A DNA stretch of 29,817 nucleotides, taken from NCBI GenBank assembly GCA_009602735.1, contig WELA01013860.1, positions 110,070-139,886 of the forward strand. The letters run 5' to 3'. How positions within the stretch are numbered: the stretch's first letter is position 1; every line of letters begins with the position of its first letter. The notes beneath the pieces were generated by a model. The model was not told the DNA's origin. It saw only the letters and a list, made by a program, of their open reading frames with translations, and did no database searches. Shown piece after piece: positions 18,706 through 29,185 of the stretch. This stretch comes from Mesotaenium endlicherianum. Taxonomy: Eukaryota; Streptophyta; Zygnematophyceae; Zygnematales; Mesotaeniaceae. The position numbers and the translations under genes are program-made.

Positions 18706-19454
18706 AAAAGCGACGTCTCGGCGCGTCAAGTACGGTCTTACACATGTGGAGCAGACTAGTCAACAGCTTCAAGTCAGATGCCACACATGTGAAGAGGATT
18801 TGTCCAAGGCGCCAAGTCAGGTGCTACACATGTAAGGTAGACTAGGCAAGGTCGTGGGTGGTGTGACCTTATTGGCTAGCCTACTCCTTGATGATAAAGA
18901 AAATTGTACAAGTTGGCCCAGAATCTTTCACAAATTCAAAAATTCATAGCGTCCACAAAACTGCTCCAAATCTAAAAATTTGAGTGTCAGACAGACCGCG
19001 TGAGAGAACTCTACCGGGTCACCAAATTTGAGAGCATTCTAATTTCTGGAGTGTCGTTGAGAGCTGAGAGAGTAGGCACTCCTCCAAATCTGTGCAGAAA
19101 CTTTTGAATATCATAAGTCCTTCTATACTTCTTCAAATTCTGCAAACTAAGTCTCAAACTGGGCGCTGTAAGATGTTTTACCAGAGTCTTGAGTTTCAGA
19201 GCATTCCAAGTTTAGGGGAGGGTACAATGTCAGAAGGCATATTCTGCCCTAACAATGCCAGCAGCCTGACCCCCTTCTACTTAGAGCAATATATCTCTTT
19301 CACCAGCGCTCCAAATTGAGCAAACTTGGACTCTAAATGACCGGCTACTCATGGAATACAGCCAGATTTTCAGAATTTCTTATGCAGAGACCTATCACCA
19401 GTAGCATTTTTAGTTTTCTGTTCAGACACTGCGAGAAGAGAAGAGTGTCTAAAG
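18706..19454. other. 3' non-coding region of element E
   Basis: About 750 bp between the chromodomain stop and the PPT. Apart from the 43-bp repeats it holds scattered diverged repeats of CTCCAAAT and AGAGCATTC. I see no supportable gene on either strand. Confidence 0.55.
18740..18868. repeat. Three imperfect 43-bp tandem units in the 3' region of element E
   Basis: ACACATGT occurs at 18740, 18783 and 18826, exactly 43 bp apart, each followed by a related sequence containing AGAC/AGGA and CAAG(T/G)C. The third unit is the most degraded. Confidence 0.65.
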
Positions 19455-20426
19455 TCAATTTTTCCTCTTTCTTGTTCTTGCAGGCTGCCTCCAAGGGGTC
19501 TTCTGCTGCTTCTTGATGGTGGCAGGCAACCTCCCTGAAGTCCTTGAGCTTCTAGTAGAGAGACTTGGGGCTGGTCCAAGATGGGGGTTGGCGGCATGGA
19601 CGCGCTTCAACTTTCTCTGAACTTTGTCAAGGTAGTGCGCCGCCACCCAACTATTCTCCGAATCTGGATATCCTTTCCACTTGATCAAGTATTGCTGCTG
19701 TCTCCTGAAATTTCTCATAGCCACTATGTCTTCCACTTCGTACTCCAAATGATCATCCACTATTGTTGGGGCTGGTGGGGTTGTCACACGTCCTGGGAAC
19801 TTGTTGTCGGGTTGCACATACGGCTTGAAGAGGGAAGCGTGGAATACGGGGTCGATGTGCATAGTCTGGGGAAGTTCTAGCTTGAAAGCAACGGGGTTGA
19901 CTCGCTGGATAATCTTGAAGGGTCCCAAATACTTGGGGAGAGAACTTGCTGCCGGCAGGCCTATTGTTTAGAGAAATATTCTTGGACGATAGTAACACGT
20001 TGTCACCCACTCTGTACGTAATCTCTCTTCTGGACCTGTTTGCCACTCTTGCTTGAGCATCTTGCGCCTGTTGTAGAGCTTTCTTCGCTGCTGTAAGGGC
20101 TGCTTCTAATGTCTCCATAAAATCTGTGGCTGCAGGTACTTCATCATGGCCAGCCGTGAAGCTCAGTGGCGTGGTCGGATGGAAGCCATAGTTGAGGAAG
20201 AATGGGACTCTTGGGTAGAGGCCTGCGTCGTGTTGTTGTAGGCGGACTCCAGGGGGGTCAAGTACATGTCCCAATCTTGCTCCAGAGTAGACACGTAGGC
20301 CTTTAGAGAGGTCTTTAGAGTACGATTCATACGCTCGGTTTGCCCATCCGACTGCGGGTGGTAGGCAGTGGACATATCCAACGATGTACCCAAGTTCTTG
20401 AGAAGATTTTTCCAGAAATGGCTTGT
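19455..20426 (-). pseudogene. pol: Element E pol 3' part: integrase C-terminal half and chromodomain
   Basis: Reads from the insertion point of D. HFWKNLLKNLG and AYHPQSDGQTER (third catalytic residue, Glu) come first, then LNYGFHPTTPLSF in a shifted frame near 20240, then VGDNVLLSSKN, and after another shift near 19930 GPFKIIQRVNP and a chromodomain-like YEVEDIVAMRN...YLIKWKGYPDSENSW near 19700-19590. It ends in a basic tail at 19455. At least two frameshifts make it non-functional. Confidence 0.87.
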
Positions 20427-21147
20427 TGAAATGAATCGACTTACCAAATAGGCGATTAACAATTAATAAAGATCTTTATATCAGCAAATAATCTTTATGG
20501 TATTTCCGTTAACTGGTTAAACGGCAAAGGACAACACACTAACAGTGATATAATACTCGTAAGTCAAATGCGAGTAAACTAGCATCAATAATGCAAATCA
20601 GTAAACTCATACATAAGCAAGGTTAGAAGACAGTGCATATCAATGGCTTCTCGCCTTGGATTCGGATCGCTCTCAGTAAGCTGTACGAGAGAGTTGGCCT
20701 CGTTTCCGAATGCCGAACTCGAGAGCAATGCCTAGCATATGTACATGGAATGAGTTTACTGTTCAACGGTCAGTGCGATGGCACCGCCTACCCGGGAGTT
20801 AACTACGTTGGTAGGACCTCGGTTAACCAAATCCACCACCATCTTCCATCATCCCGAATCGCCATCCATCATAGGGATGTCATCTGGCCATTCATCTAGC
20901 ATACCACACTTAGATGCATATCGAGGCAGTTCGCTGCTACCGAGTACGGAAGTCAGCTCGCTGTCAAAGAATGTGTCAGCAAGCTGACTTAAGGTGACCT
21001 CAGCCTGCTACTTCGGGGTGCATCATGAAACTGATATAAAATATAAAGTCCAGCAAACTGATGATTAACTAGAGTTCAGCAGGCAGAACTTATTTGACTA
21101 TATTATTTAAATGAATATTATGTCAACCAATATACTGATTCATTACA
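20427..21147 (-). repeat. LTR5, 3' LTR of element D (721 bp)
   Basis: In LTR sense it starts TGTAATGAATCAG (21147) and ends CGATTCATTTCA (20427). The central core is nearly identical to those of LTR1-4, while the first ~200 bp are clearly different from A/B. It contains TATAAAG and GTAAGT near its end. Confidence 0.93.
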
Positions 21148-21180
21148 ATCCCTCCAACTTATCATGTTGTCGCCTCGACA
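21148..21180 (-). promoter_or_regulatory. PPT and hairpin of element D
   Basis: On the minus strand TAAGTTGGAGGGAT (21161-21148) abuts the 3' LTR. The preceding GTCGAGGCGAC keeps a stem shorter than that in A and B. Confidence 0.7.
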
Positions 21181-21231
21181 CACTAACACTAATAACAGCG
21201 TGCTGTCCCTTCCGTCCCCAGCCTATTGCCA

Positions 21232-22887
21232 TTAGGAGGGAGATGTCCCTGAGGCCCTATACTCAGGGGAGCCAGACCTCCTCCTGTCTTGGGGTTTTCT
21301 GAAGCCTGTCAGAGAGGGAGGTTCCGTGTAAGGACCCCGCGGAGAACGCAGTAACTGGGCTGTTTCCTCCTGCACAGTCGGGAGGGAGGCAGCCTTCTCC
21401 TGGGCAGCCCTCAAACTGACAGGTACGTATACCGGCATCCCAGAAGGATGTTGCATGACATGAGCCAAGGGTACATGCCCTCTCTGCGAGGGAGATGCTG
21501 GCAGGCCTCTGGCTATCTCCCGAGCAGCCCTCCTGTCTGCTCTGTCTGACTGGGTCTCCTTGCCTGGAGATGGGGTCTGTCCTCTGGCAGTCCCCAGCCA
21601 AGTGATATCCTCCTCTTCAGCGAGTTGCTGCATGGCCAACCCCGTCTTCTCCCTTATAGGGGATGTGGCAGGCGTCAGGATCACGGCGGGGCTGGTGTCC
21701 TCCTCCTCGCCTTCCTCCTCGTCTTCCTCTGACTCCTCCTCCTCTCCGTCCCCGGGTTCCTCTGAGACTTCTGGGGTCTCTTCTGTCAGCTGCTCCAGCT
21801 CTTCCCGAGAAAAAGAATATCCTACTGACCTTCCCCTTTTGGGTGCTGGTGGGGGCTGCTGAGTCCGGACCGCATAGAGGTCCTTTTCCCCCTGCTTACT
21901 TGCCCATTTGGCATAAGCGTGCTTCCCTTTGGAGAATGACTCTCGGGCCCTGCTTCTGTCCCCCTGCATCTCTTGGCTCATGCAGTCTCTGACTCCATCC
22001 AATCTTGGGTCCCAAGCCGCATTGTGAGGGGGCAATATTATGTTCCCCTTTAGGTCTGTCAGGAAATCCTCATCCGTCGCCCTGTCATTCTGCTGGTCCC
22101 TCATGTTGATGGTCATCCACCGCCAATCGGTGGGCTTTTGAAAGAAGGCAGGGTCTGTCTTTTTAAGAGTACAAGGGTACCAATGCCCTGCAAAGTCCAG
22201 CTGACTGGTTTCCCTGGCCACGAATTCCCAGCTCCTCCTCTCCACCTCGTTGTACATGGCCTTGAACCTGTTATGGGATGAAGAGTCCTTAAAGCTGTCC
22301 GCGTCCATGGGGATCATCTTGATGACCCTATTGGCCCCCCAGATACCAGGAATCGAGACAGCTCCTTCTTCGTTCACCTGGGCCATTGCCTCTCCGATTG
22401 TATATCCTACCATCCTGGCGTAATCGTGGTAGAGGAGGAGCTTTGTGCTGACCTCTATATACTTGTCAAAGTTTTCGGATGTCTCCCCTTCCTTCTGGAG
22501 GATTTCCTTCTGCGACTCACTGCGACTTCTCTGGGCATACTTGAAGGCCTCCTCCAGTAGATCAAAGCCCTTGCCCAGCACTGTGTAGCGGTAGCTGCTG
22601 ATTCTCCTCTGTTCTTCTTCTTCAGCCTGCTGCTTCCGCTTCTCCTCAGCTTGCCTCTCCTCCTCTGCTTTCTTGGCCTCCTCTGCAGCTTTTCTGTCCA
22701 TTTCTTCCTGCCTCAGTCTGGCCTGTTCCTCCTCCTCCTTCTTCTTCTATGCCTCCCGCTGTTGTTGGAGTCGTTGTGATTCCCGAGCGGTGATGGAAGA
22801 TGATTCGATGTCTCCACGGAATTGCAAGTATTCTGCATGTGCCTCTTCCGCCCTTCTCTTCCTCTTGAGTTCCGACTTTTGAGTCAT
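21232..22887 (-). pseudogene. ORF3 of element D, divergent member with one premature stop
   Basis: The ATG at 22887 lies one base after an AG that follows a CACTAAT branch-point-like sequence, as in B. Its first residues resemble B ORF3 (MTQKSELKRKRRAEEA). A TAG at 22749-22747 (codon 47) interrupts an otherwise open frame of about 550 codons. N-terminal coiled coil, then the conserved middle: YRYTV, DYARMVGYT, YNEVERRSWE, HWYPC, PTDWRWMT, ILPPHNAAWDPRL, FSKGKHAYAKWA and PKRGRS. A very acidic stretch follows, then GHVPLAHVMQHPSGMPVYV and LRSPRGP. By eye about 40-50% identical to B over the middle, far below the identity of pol. Function unknown; the stop may be recent. Confidence 0.85.
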
Positions 22888-22919
22888 CCTACTCAATCAT
22901 AAACACAATGCAATTAGTG
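22888..22919 (-). promoter_or_regulatory. Candidate 3' splice site before ORF3 of element D
   Basis: CACTAAT (22919-22913), a T-rich stretch, then AG at 22890-22889 and the ATG at 22887. Branch-to-AG distance is about 25 nt. Sequence differs from A/B but the layout is the same. Confidence 0.5.
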
Positions 22920-23206
22920 AAGTTATGATATTTTGCCGCTATTGAGTGCCCTTGATGAAGAGGGACGCGATCGGGAGAGTTCCTAGAGTGGAATACCTGG
23001 TGTGAGTGAATATAAGGGAAAAATTGAGTTAGAGAGCAAGTGAGTGTGAGCGCAGGTTGAGTGTGTAATATGGTGATCAGAGACTACCACTCCCTCCAAC
23101 TTAAATTTAAAGGTGGGCTGCCGGTCACAACTGTCACTAACTGTCACATCCCCCTCCAACCTAAATGGAGACAGGACCTCCTGTCACCTTCCCAATGAAG
23201 GGACAG
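22920..23206 (-). other. Pol-ORF3 spacer of element D with two PPT-like motifs
   Basis: On the minus strand TTGGAGGGGGA (about 23160-23150) follows the pol stop at the same place as in A and B. A second copy, TAAGTTGGAGGGA (23103-23091), comes about 55 bp later. Similarity to B ends shortly after the first. No gene seen. Confidence 0.6.
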
Positions 23207-25832
23207 TTAGGGCGGTGCCCCAGCCGCCCAAAGGTGGAACCGTTTCAACGCCCCTTTGGCATTGGTCAGCTGGTCTTTAAATTCCCAAGTGTCCCCAGAG
23301 GCATCGTAACCCTTCCATCGGATGAGGTACTTCATGACATATTTAGACGATCGACGGACCGAGCAAGCGTCTAAAATCTCATCGACCTCATATTCCTCAG
23401 GGTCGCCGTCCCGGACAGCGGGGACCGGTCCCGGTTGGACAGGTAACCGACCTGTGAACACTGTATCACCTTTGATGTATGATTCCAGGAAGGAGACATT
23501 AAAGAACTGGTGACCCTTCTATTCAGCTGACATGTTCAGTTTGTAAGCATTCTGACCGATACGACGTACCACCGAATATGGACCGACCCAGACAGGGCCA
23601 AGCTTTTTCTTGACCACACCAGGGAGGTACAGGTGCTGAGAATGCAGTTTGACTAAATCGCCCTTAGAAAATGTCCGCTCCCGACGGTGTTGATTAGCGT
23701 ATTTTTGTTGGTTTTCTTGGGCTTCGTGCAGGTTTTGTTGGACTTCTGACAGGGTGTCAGCAAACTCCTGAATTAACTGGAGGGAGACCGGGTTGTCAAT
23801 CCCTTCCGGGTCAGTTAAAGACTCCCCCAGTACATCTAAAGGAGACTTACGGGCTCTACCCAGGCTGAGTTCAAAAGAAGTCTTGCTCGTTGACGCGTGC
23901 ACCGCACTGTTGACCGCAAACTGAATTTGAGGCAACAGGTCAACCCAATTATCTTGTTTTTGGTTAATATATGCTCTCAGCACCTCCTGCAGAACTCGAT
24001 TAATTCTTTCAGTCAGTTTGAGGGTGGTTTGCTGTGCTGAGCAGCTGTTTGACTCCCATTAACCCCATTAAAGCTCTCCAGAACTTAGAGGTGAATTTTG
24101 AGTCTCTGTCTGAGATGATATTAGAAGGGAGCCCATGTTGGCATACTACATGGTTGTAAAACTGTCTCGCTGTTTCGAGTGCAGTCACTTTGACAGTTGT
24201 GGGGATAAAAATGACCATTTTTGTCAGTTTATCCACGACTACCAGTATTGAATCATGCCCGTTGGCAGTTCTTGGTAGTGAGACCACCCAGTCCATGGAT
24301 ATAGTTTCCCAGCGTCCCGCTGGGATGGGTAGCGGTTGCAAGAGACCTCCGGGTGGTGTGTGCCGAGACTTATTTCTCTGACACTGGTCACAGGACTTGA
24401 CATATTTCAAGACCTCCCGGGGTAACCCCTCCCAATGATAATGTTTTGCCAGTTTGCCAACAGTTTTGGCCTGCCCCAAATGTCCACCCAGGAGACTGTC
24501 ATGAGCTTGACTCAGTAAGAGAGACCTTATTTCCGAGTTATTAGGACTGACTAGCTTCAGCCTACCTGAAGTGGTTTCAGTCACCCAGACCCCTCCCTTA
24601 AGCTTATACCCGAGTGCAGTAGCACAACACACACCAGTAGTGGGGCTGGGCTCAAATGTTGGGACAGAAAGGTAGGCTTTCCTAAGTTGTTCTAGGAAGG
24701 GCTTTTTCACCTTTAGTGAAGCGAGTGCACACAGGACTTTATCTACAGCATGCTGACTAAAGTTCCTTTCTTGCAAGTCAGGTCTTCTAGAGAGTGCATC
24801 AGCAGGATTCAACTTCCCTGGTTTGTAGTCGATCTGGACTTGGAACTGCTCCAGCATCTGGCTCCAGCGGTTCTCCCTCCTCGACAGCTTGGACTTCTTC
24901 TGAAAGTGGGTCAGAGCTAGATGATCTGTAATCACCTTAAAAGCTTTACCATGTAAGTATGCTCTCCACTGTTTGAGTACATGAATGATAGCTAGCAGCT
25001 CTTTATCATGCACTGAGTAATTAATCTCCGCTGGATTAAATTTCATAGACTCATACAACACAGGATGCCACTCCTGCCGTACCTTACCATCCTTTGTGGT
25101 TTTGTCAGCAGGCTGCAACAAAATAGCACCCATGGCAAAGTCAGAGGCATCAGTAACCACCTGCACCGGTTTGCTGGGGTCATACACGGCTAGCACTGGG
25201 GCAGAACAAAGGGCATCTTTAAGGGTCTGGAAGGCAGCCTGCTGCTCTTCCCCCCAAACATATCCTATGTCTTTCTTAGTAAGGTCACTCAGTTTACTGG
25301 CCTTTGTGGAGTAATTCTCAATAAATCTCCTATAGTAGTTAGCCAACCCGAGGAAGGATCTGACTTCAGAGACGGACTGTGGTACTGGCCAGTCCCTTAT
25401 GGTCTGGACTTTCTTAGGATCCACACTGATGCCCTCTTTACTGACAACGTGGCCTAAGAATTCAATACTTTCCTTAAAGAAATCACACTTGCTCATTTTA
25501 GCATAAAAGTGATTTTTCCGCAGAGTGTCCAGCACTGTTTTGAAGTGTTCAGTGTGCTGAGCTTCATCTTTAGAGAAAATTAAAACATCATCCAGGAAAA
25601 CTTGCACAAACTTATCCAAATAAGGTCTGAAAATGTCATTCATAGCACCCATAAAGGTAGCAGGAGCATTAGTCAGTCCAAATGGCATCATGTTGAACTC
25701 ATAGTGTCCATAACGTGTGCGGAAGGCAGTCTTGTGTTCATCCCCCTCAGCAATTCTGATTTGATGATAACCACTCTTGAGATCTATCTTACTGAACACC
25801 TTAGCACCTGACAGGGTATCAAGCAAGTCCTC
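23207..25832 (-). pseudogene. pol: Element D pol, C-terminal part (RT to chromodomain)
   Basis: Starts inside RT at the solo LTR insertion ([17 protein letters not shown]) and continues through FLDDVLIF, RNase H, integrase and the chromodomain. Over about 600 residues only some 15 differ from B. Defects: an 8-nt deletion near 24016 in QTDGQTER, shifting the frame next to the catalytic Glu; a TAG at 23521-23519 in place of the Tyr of EYKGHPV; and interruption by the solo LTR. Not functional. Confidence 0.9.
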
Positions 25833-26576
25833 TGTAAGGTCATAGGTTTATAAAGTGCATTTTTGAGTTTCATGAGAGTATTTTTTGATTGTATAGTAGT
25901 GTAGAGTGCATTTTTGTGGTCATTTTGATATAATGTTCATCGAATTTGGTCAAGTATTGAGAGAGTTACGAATTTCTGAAGTTTAATTAGTTTTGAGGTC
26001 GGTTGACGACTGTGCTTAATTCGCGGTGAGCGCGACCGTCAGATTGACCGACAGCGTCGAGCGATCTGGCCCGTTAGAATGAACTCGAACCTTCACGTAA
26101 GTTCGGCTGACGCGGAGTGCCGACTAGGTCGATTTACCTAGAAGTTTCGGTTTAGCCTAGCGCGTCTAAGATAGAATATTCTAGTAATGTCGATGCATGT
26201 ATGTGGACGTCAATTCGGCCCGACACGTCAGATTAGACTGATCTGGCTTACTCACGAATATTCTGGAAGGGACGATTTGACAAACACTTAGGAAAATCCG
26301 TAGCTTCCTCCTAGGGAGGAGAACTTAGGCAGAAAATTATAAATAGGCATAACTTCTTTGTTTCTTATCAGTTTTCACTTCTGTAAATTTCTACGGGTTT
26401 GTAATGACAAGGCCTTTCATCCTACAACATTTGTGAGCAGTTTCTTGGCCCTCAAAATGTCAACTAATTTTCCTAAGCTTTCTTAGCAATATGCCGCTGC
26501 ACTCTTGAGTATGATTGCAACTAGCTTTGTTCCTCGTGAGTCACTACGCTTCCACTAGGGCACTCTGCCCCTTTCA
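25833..26576 (+). repeat. Solo LTR of a third family inserted in element D RT (744 bp)
   Basis: TG...CA ends (TGTAAGGTCA...GCCCCTTTCA) flanked by a perfect 5-bp target duplication TCCTC (25828-25832 and 26577-26581) inside the RT codons for IEDLLD. No internal retroelement sequence remains, so the element recombined out between its LTRs. A TATAAATAG at 26338-26346 indicates plus orientation. Sequence is unrelated to the LTRs of A-D or E. Confidence 0.88.
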
Positions 26577-27782
26577 TCCTCGATCCAGGGTAAAGCATAC
26601 TTGATCTTTACTGTAATTCTGTTCAGGGCTCTGTAATCCACACACATCCGCATACTTCCATCCTTTTTCTTAACAAATAGGATGGGTGCGCCGTACGGTG
26701 ATTTACTGGGAGAAATATAACCATTTTCCTCAAGCTCTGCAATCTGTGTTTTCAACTCCTCGCTCTCCACATAAGACAAGCCATACGTGCGTTGCCAAGG
26801 TGGCTGACTCCCAGGTAATAAATCAGTCCTATAATCTACTTCCCGCTTAGGGGGTAGTCCTGGAGGGATATTAAATACATCAGTGTACTGATTAACATTT
26901 TTTGCAGCAGTAGGGTGCTCCGGAGGGCTTACCTTTTTCTCAACCACTTCTTCAGGTTGAGGAGGTACCTCTCTTAGCAGCAGACAGAACATTCTGTTTT
27001 CCTTCTGNTTTCCTTCTGGTTCCAGCTTTTNTTCCAGCTTTTGACGACCTCCATTGCATTCAGCAACTTGCATCCTTCTGGAAGCCTCTTTAATTCCTTC
27101 ATTTGCCATCCACACAGGACAAGAGGAAGAGCACTGGTGGGTGCCAAGTCAGTCTGCCCATCACTGGCTCCTCTCACTTTAACTGTACCTCTGCTCCAAT
27201 ACACTTCAGCTTGATGTCTATTAAGCCAGGACTTGCCTAGCACGAGATCATAAAAGCCAGTGTTGAGTACCTCAAATGTAAGCGTTTCAGTTAGAACTGC
27301 AATGCCAGAACCTAATTGGACCTCAATAGGCTTGGTTATAACTCCTCCCAGGATACTTAAGGCATCTCCAGGGAATTTTTTTTTCTATTCCCTTGGATGA
27401 CAGTAGGCAGCCTTAGCCGCTTAACTAAGTCCTTGTGGATAAAAGTATGTGACGCCCCTCCGTCAACAAATGCCTTCACCTTCCTACCTGCAATCATGCA
27501 ATGCAGTAGGATAGGGGGGACTGTCTTTTCCTGACTTTCGCATTGTTCTTCCGACTTAGCGAAGAAATGTTGGACATCAAGTAGATCAAGAGCATCCAGA
27601 GTGTGCACTCTCTGGACGTCTATATTGCTGGTGGTCTCCTTTATCTGGTTGTCAGGCATGCATAGTGAATCTAGTTCAGCAGGACCCATAATACCTGCTA
27701 TGAGGGCAGCTAGTGACGACTCACTATCTCTAGCATCCTCACAGTCGGTAGACTGGATTAGTGACTGTTGCTGTCTTTTAAA
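26577..27782 (-). pseudogene. pol: Element D pol, N-terminal part (protease to early RT)
   Basis: From the slippery site (27782-27776) the pol frame encodes STDCEDA, the protease motif [16 protein letters not shown] and [12 protein letters not shown], then the RT start with [16 protein letters not shown] and CVDYRALN. An expanded A-run near 27371 shifts the frame after the protease. Single-N joints at 27008 and 27031, each flanked by duplicated 10-11 bp, add artificial shifts. It is cut by the solo LTR at 26577. Confidence 0.85.
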
Positions 27783-28699
27783 GGCTGGTCTTTTCTCTTG
27801 ACTTTCGGAAGGTGCTTGATTGGACACTGTTCTCTGTGTGGCCCAACTGCTGACAATGGTAGCGAGTGGATTTTGCTGAGGCTGGTCTCGGCTTAGTCCT
27901 ACCACCACCTCTTCCATAGCCGCCTCGAGAGGAACCACCTCTACCTCTAGACTGAATAGCATTGTACTCATACTCATATCCATCACCCTGATCATCCTCA
28001 GCCTGGTCTCCTTCAACTGCATTGTAGGAACCGTGGGGCTTTTTGACAATCTTAGACACCAAAGCGTTACTCTGGCGCTTGTGATTGAACTGCTGCTGAT
28101 CCCAGGCGTCAGCATCCTGGATCAAGTCAGCCAGTTTCTCATACTTTTTCTCAGCAAAATGACCAGAGACCTCGGATTTCAAGCCATACCTGAAGTATGC
28201 TATCTTATACCGTTCTGGCAAAACTGGCTGTTTCATCATGTTCTCCTGGAACTTTTGAGCAAACTCAGCAACTGAAGTGGTCTGCTTCAGTGTCAGGGAG
28301 ATCATCGCACAGATAGCTTTCTCCTGCAGGTTGATGACATCAAACTTCTCATGCAACTTCTCGACAAACTCTACCCACGTAGGGTCACCGAGTTGCCGAG
28401 CCTTATGCTCTCTCTTCCAGTAAAGCCACCAGTCTTCGGCACTGCCTTTCAGTAGCGCACCGGTGTGCCCGACCTTCTCGTAATCTTGCAGTTCTGGGTA
28501 GTTCTCCAGCCACTGCTCAACATCCGCGAGAAACTTGATCAGGCAATATTTTCTATTTCCCTCAGGNATTTTCCTCAGGATCATATTCCTGGGGAGGTTT
28601 CGGCTTAGGCTTACTAGGCCCTCGGCCACCACCACTAGTGGTTTGAGATCCCAGTTGGTCTCTGTCCCGCAGTAGGGACATTATGATTCTTTTGTCCTC
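27778..28699 (-). pseudogene. gag: Element D gag, C-terminal two thirds
   Basis: Corresponds to residues about 184-485 of B Gag: [17 protein letters not shown], the capsid domain, RGG stretch and a zinc knuckle starting RYHCQQLGH. A small deletion after GH shifts the frame, so the knuckle is lost. An N joint at 28567 duplicates a few bases. The N-terminal third is missing at the gap at 28700; part of it seems to lie at 28990-29184. Confidence 0.85.
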
Positions 28700-28700
28700 N

Positions 28701-28910
28701 GAGGCAGTTCGCTGCTACCGAGTACGGAAGTCGGCTGGCTGTCAAAGAATGTGTCAGCAAGCTGACTTAAGGTGACCTCAGCCTGCTACTTCGGGGTGAG
28801 TCATTAAACTGATATAAAATATAAAGTCCAGCAGACTGATGATTAACTAGAGTTCAGCAGGCTGAACTTATTTAACTATATTATGTCAACGAATATACTG
28901 ATTCATTACA
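28701..28910 (-). repeat. 5' LTR of element D, first 210 bp only
   Basis: Matches 20925-21147 of LTR5 with about nine substitutions and a 15-bp deletion. It ends at the correct TGTAATGAATC boundary next to CTTGT. The remaining ~500 bp, PBS and gag start are absent at the N at 28700, most likely lost in assembly. Confidence 0.88.
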
Positions 28911-28988
28911 CTTGTGAATCTTGGATCTCTATCCGACACAATTCTTGATGGTAGTCCATGGAGTCGGAAGATGTTGTCAAAGATGAGT
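28911..28988 (-). pseudogene. pol: Element E integrase fragment with second catalytic Asp
   Basis: Encodes FDNIFRLHGLPSRIVSDRDPRF up to the insertion of D; the Asp of SDRDP is the second D of the DDE triad. It continues on the other side of D at 20426. An N at 28989 breaks it from the upstream integrase. Confidence 0.85.
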
Positions 28989-28989
28989 N

Positions 28990-29184
28990 CAACATTCCCT
29001 CTCGCTCCTGCAGCAGCAATTCCTGCCGCTTTCAGCCGGTCACGTATTTGACCTAGGGGTACATTGAGTTGTACAGCAGTAGGTGGGTTCAAAACATTGG
29101 CCCTCGATGCCATAAGTTCTTCAACAGTGCGCTCGTCAGCTGGCTGTCCTTCCCTCCTTTCTGTATCTTCAGCGGCCTTTGCTA
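28990..29184 (-). other. Misplaced gag fragment between two assembly gaps
   Basis: Encodes [20 protein letters not shown]...[11 protein letters not shown], residues about 76-138 of the A-D family Gag, yet sits inside the integrase of E between N at 28989 and N at 29185. D's own gag lacks exactly this region, so this is most likely a small contig or gap fill put in the wrong place. Confidence 0.8.
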
Positions 29185-29185
29185 N

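Larger units (their letters stand above)
20427..28910 (-). mobile_element. Element D: chromovirus of the A-C family with a divergent ORF3, nested in element E
   Basis: Flanked by a perfect 5-bp target duplication, CTTGT at 20422-20426 and 28911-28915. On the minus strand: 5' LTR remnant (28910-28701), assembly gap, gag (28699-27778), pol (27782-23207, interrupted by a solo LTR), ORF3 (22887-21232), PPT, 3' LTR (21147-20427). The comparable 210 bp of its two LTRs differ at roughly nine positions plus a 15-bp indel, so the insertion is not recent. Coding regions are all broken. Confidence 0.93.
27008..29185. other. Cluster of six single-N assembly joints
   Basis: N at 27008, 27031, 28567, 28700, 28989 and 29185. 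The first two are flanked by repeats of 10 and 11 bases (TTTCCTTCTG; TTCCAGCTTTT) and the third by a shorter one, as when overlapping contig ends are joined unmerged. The last three join sequence from different parts of elements. Coding breaks here should not be read as biology. Confidence 0.85.

Noticed and set aside
26974..27243. Frameshifts in D pol around 27008 and 27031 as biological mutations
   Set aside because: They coincide with single N characters flanked by duplicated 10-11 base ends, so they are assembly joints.
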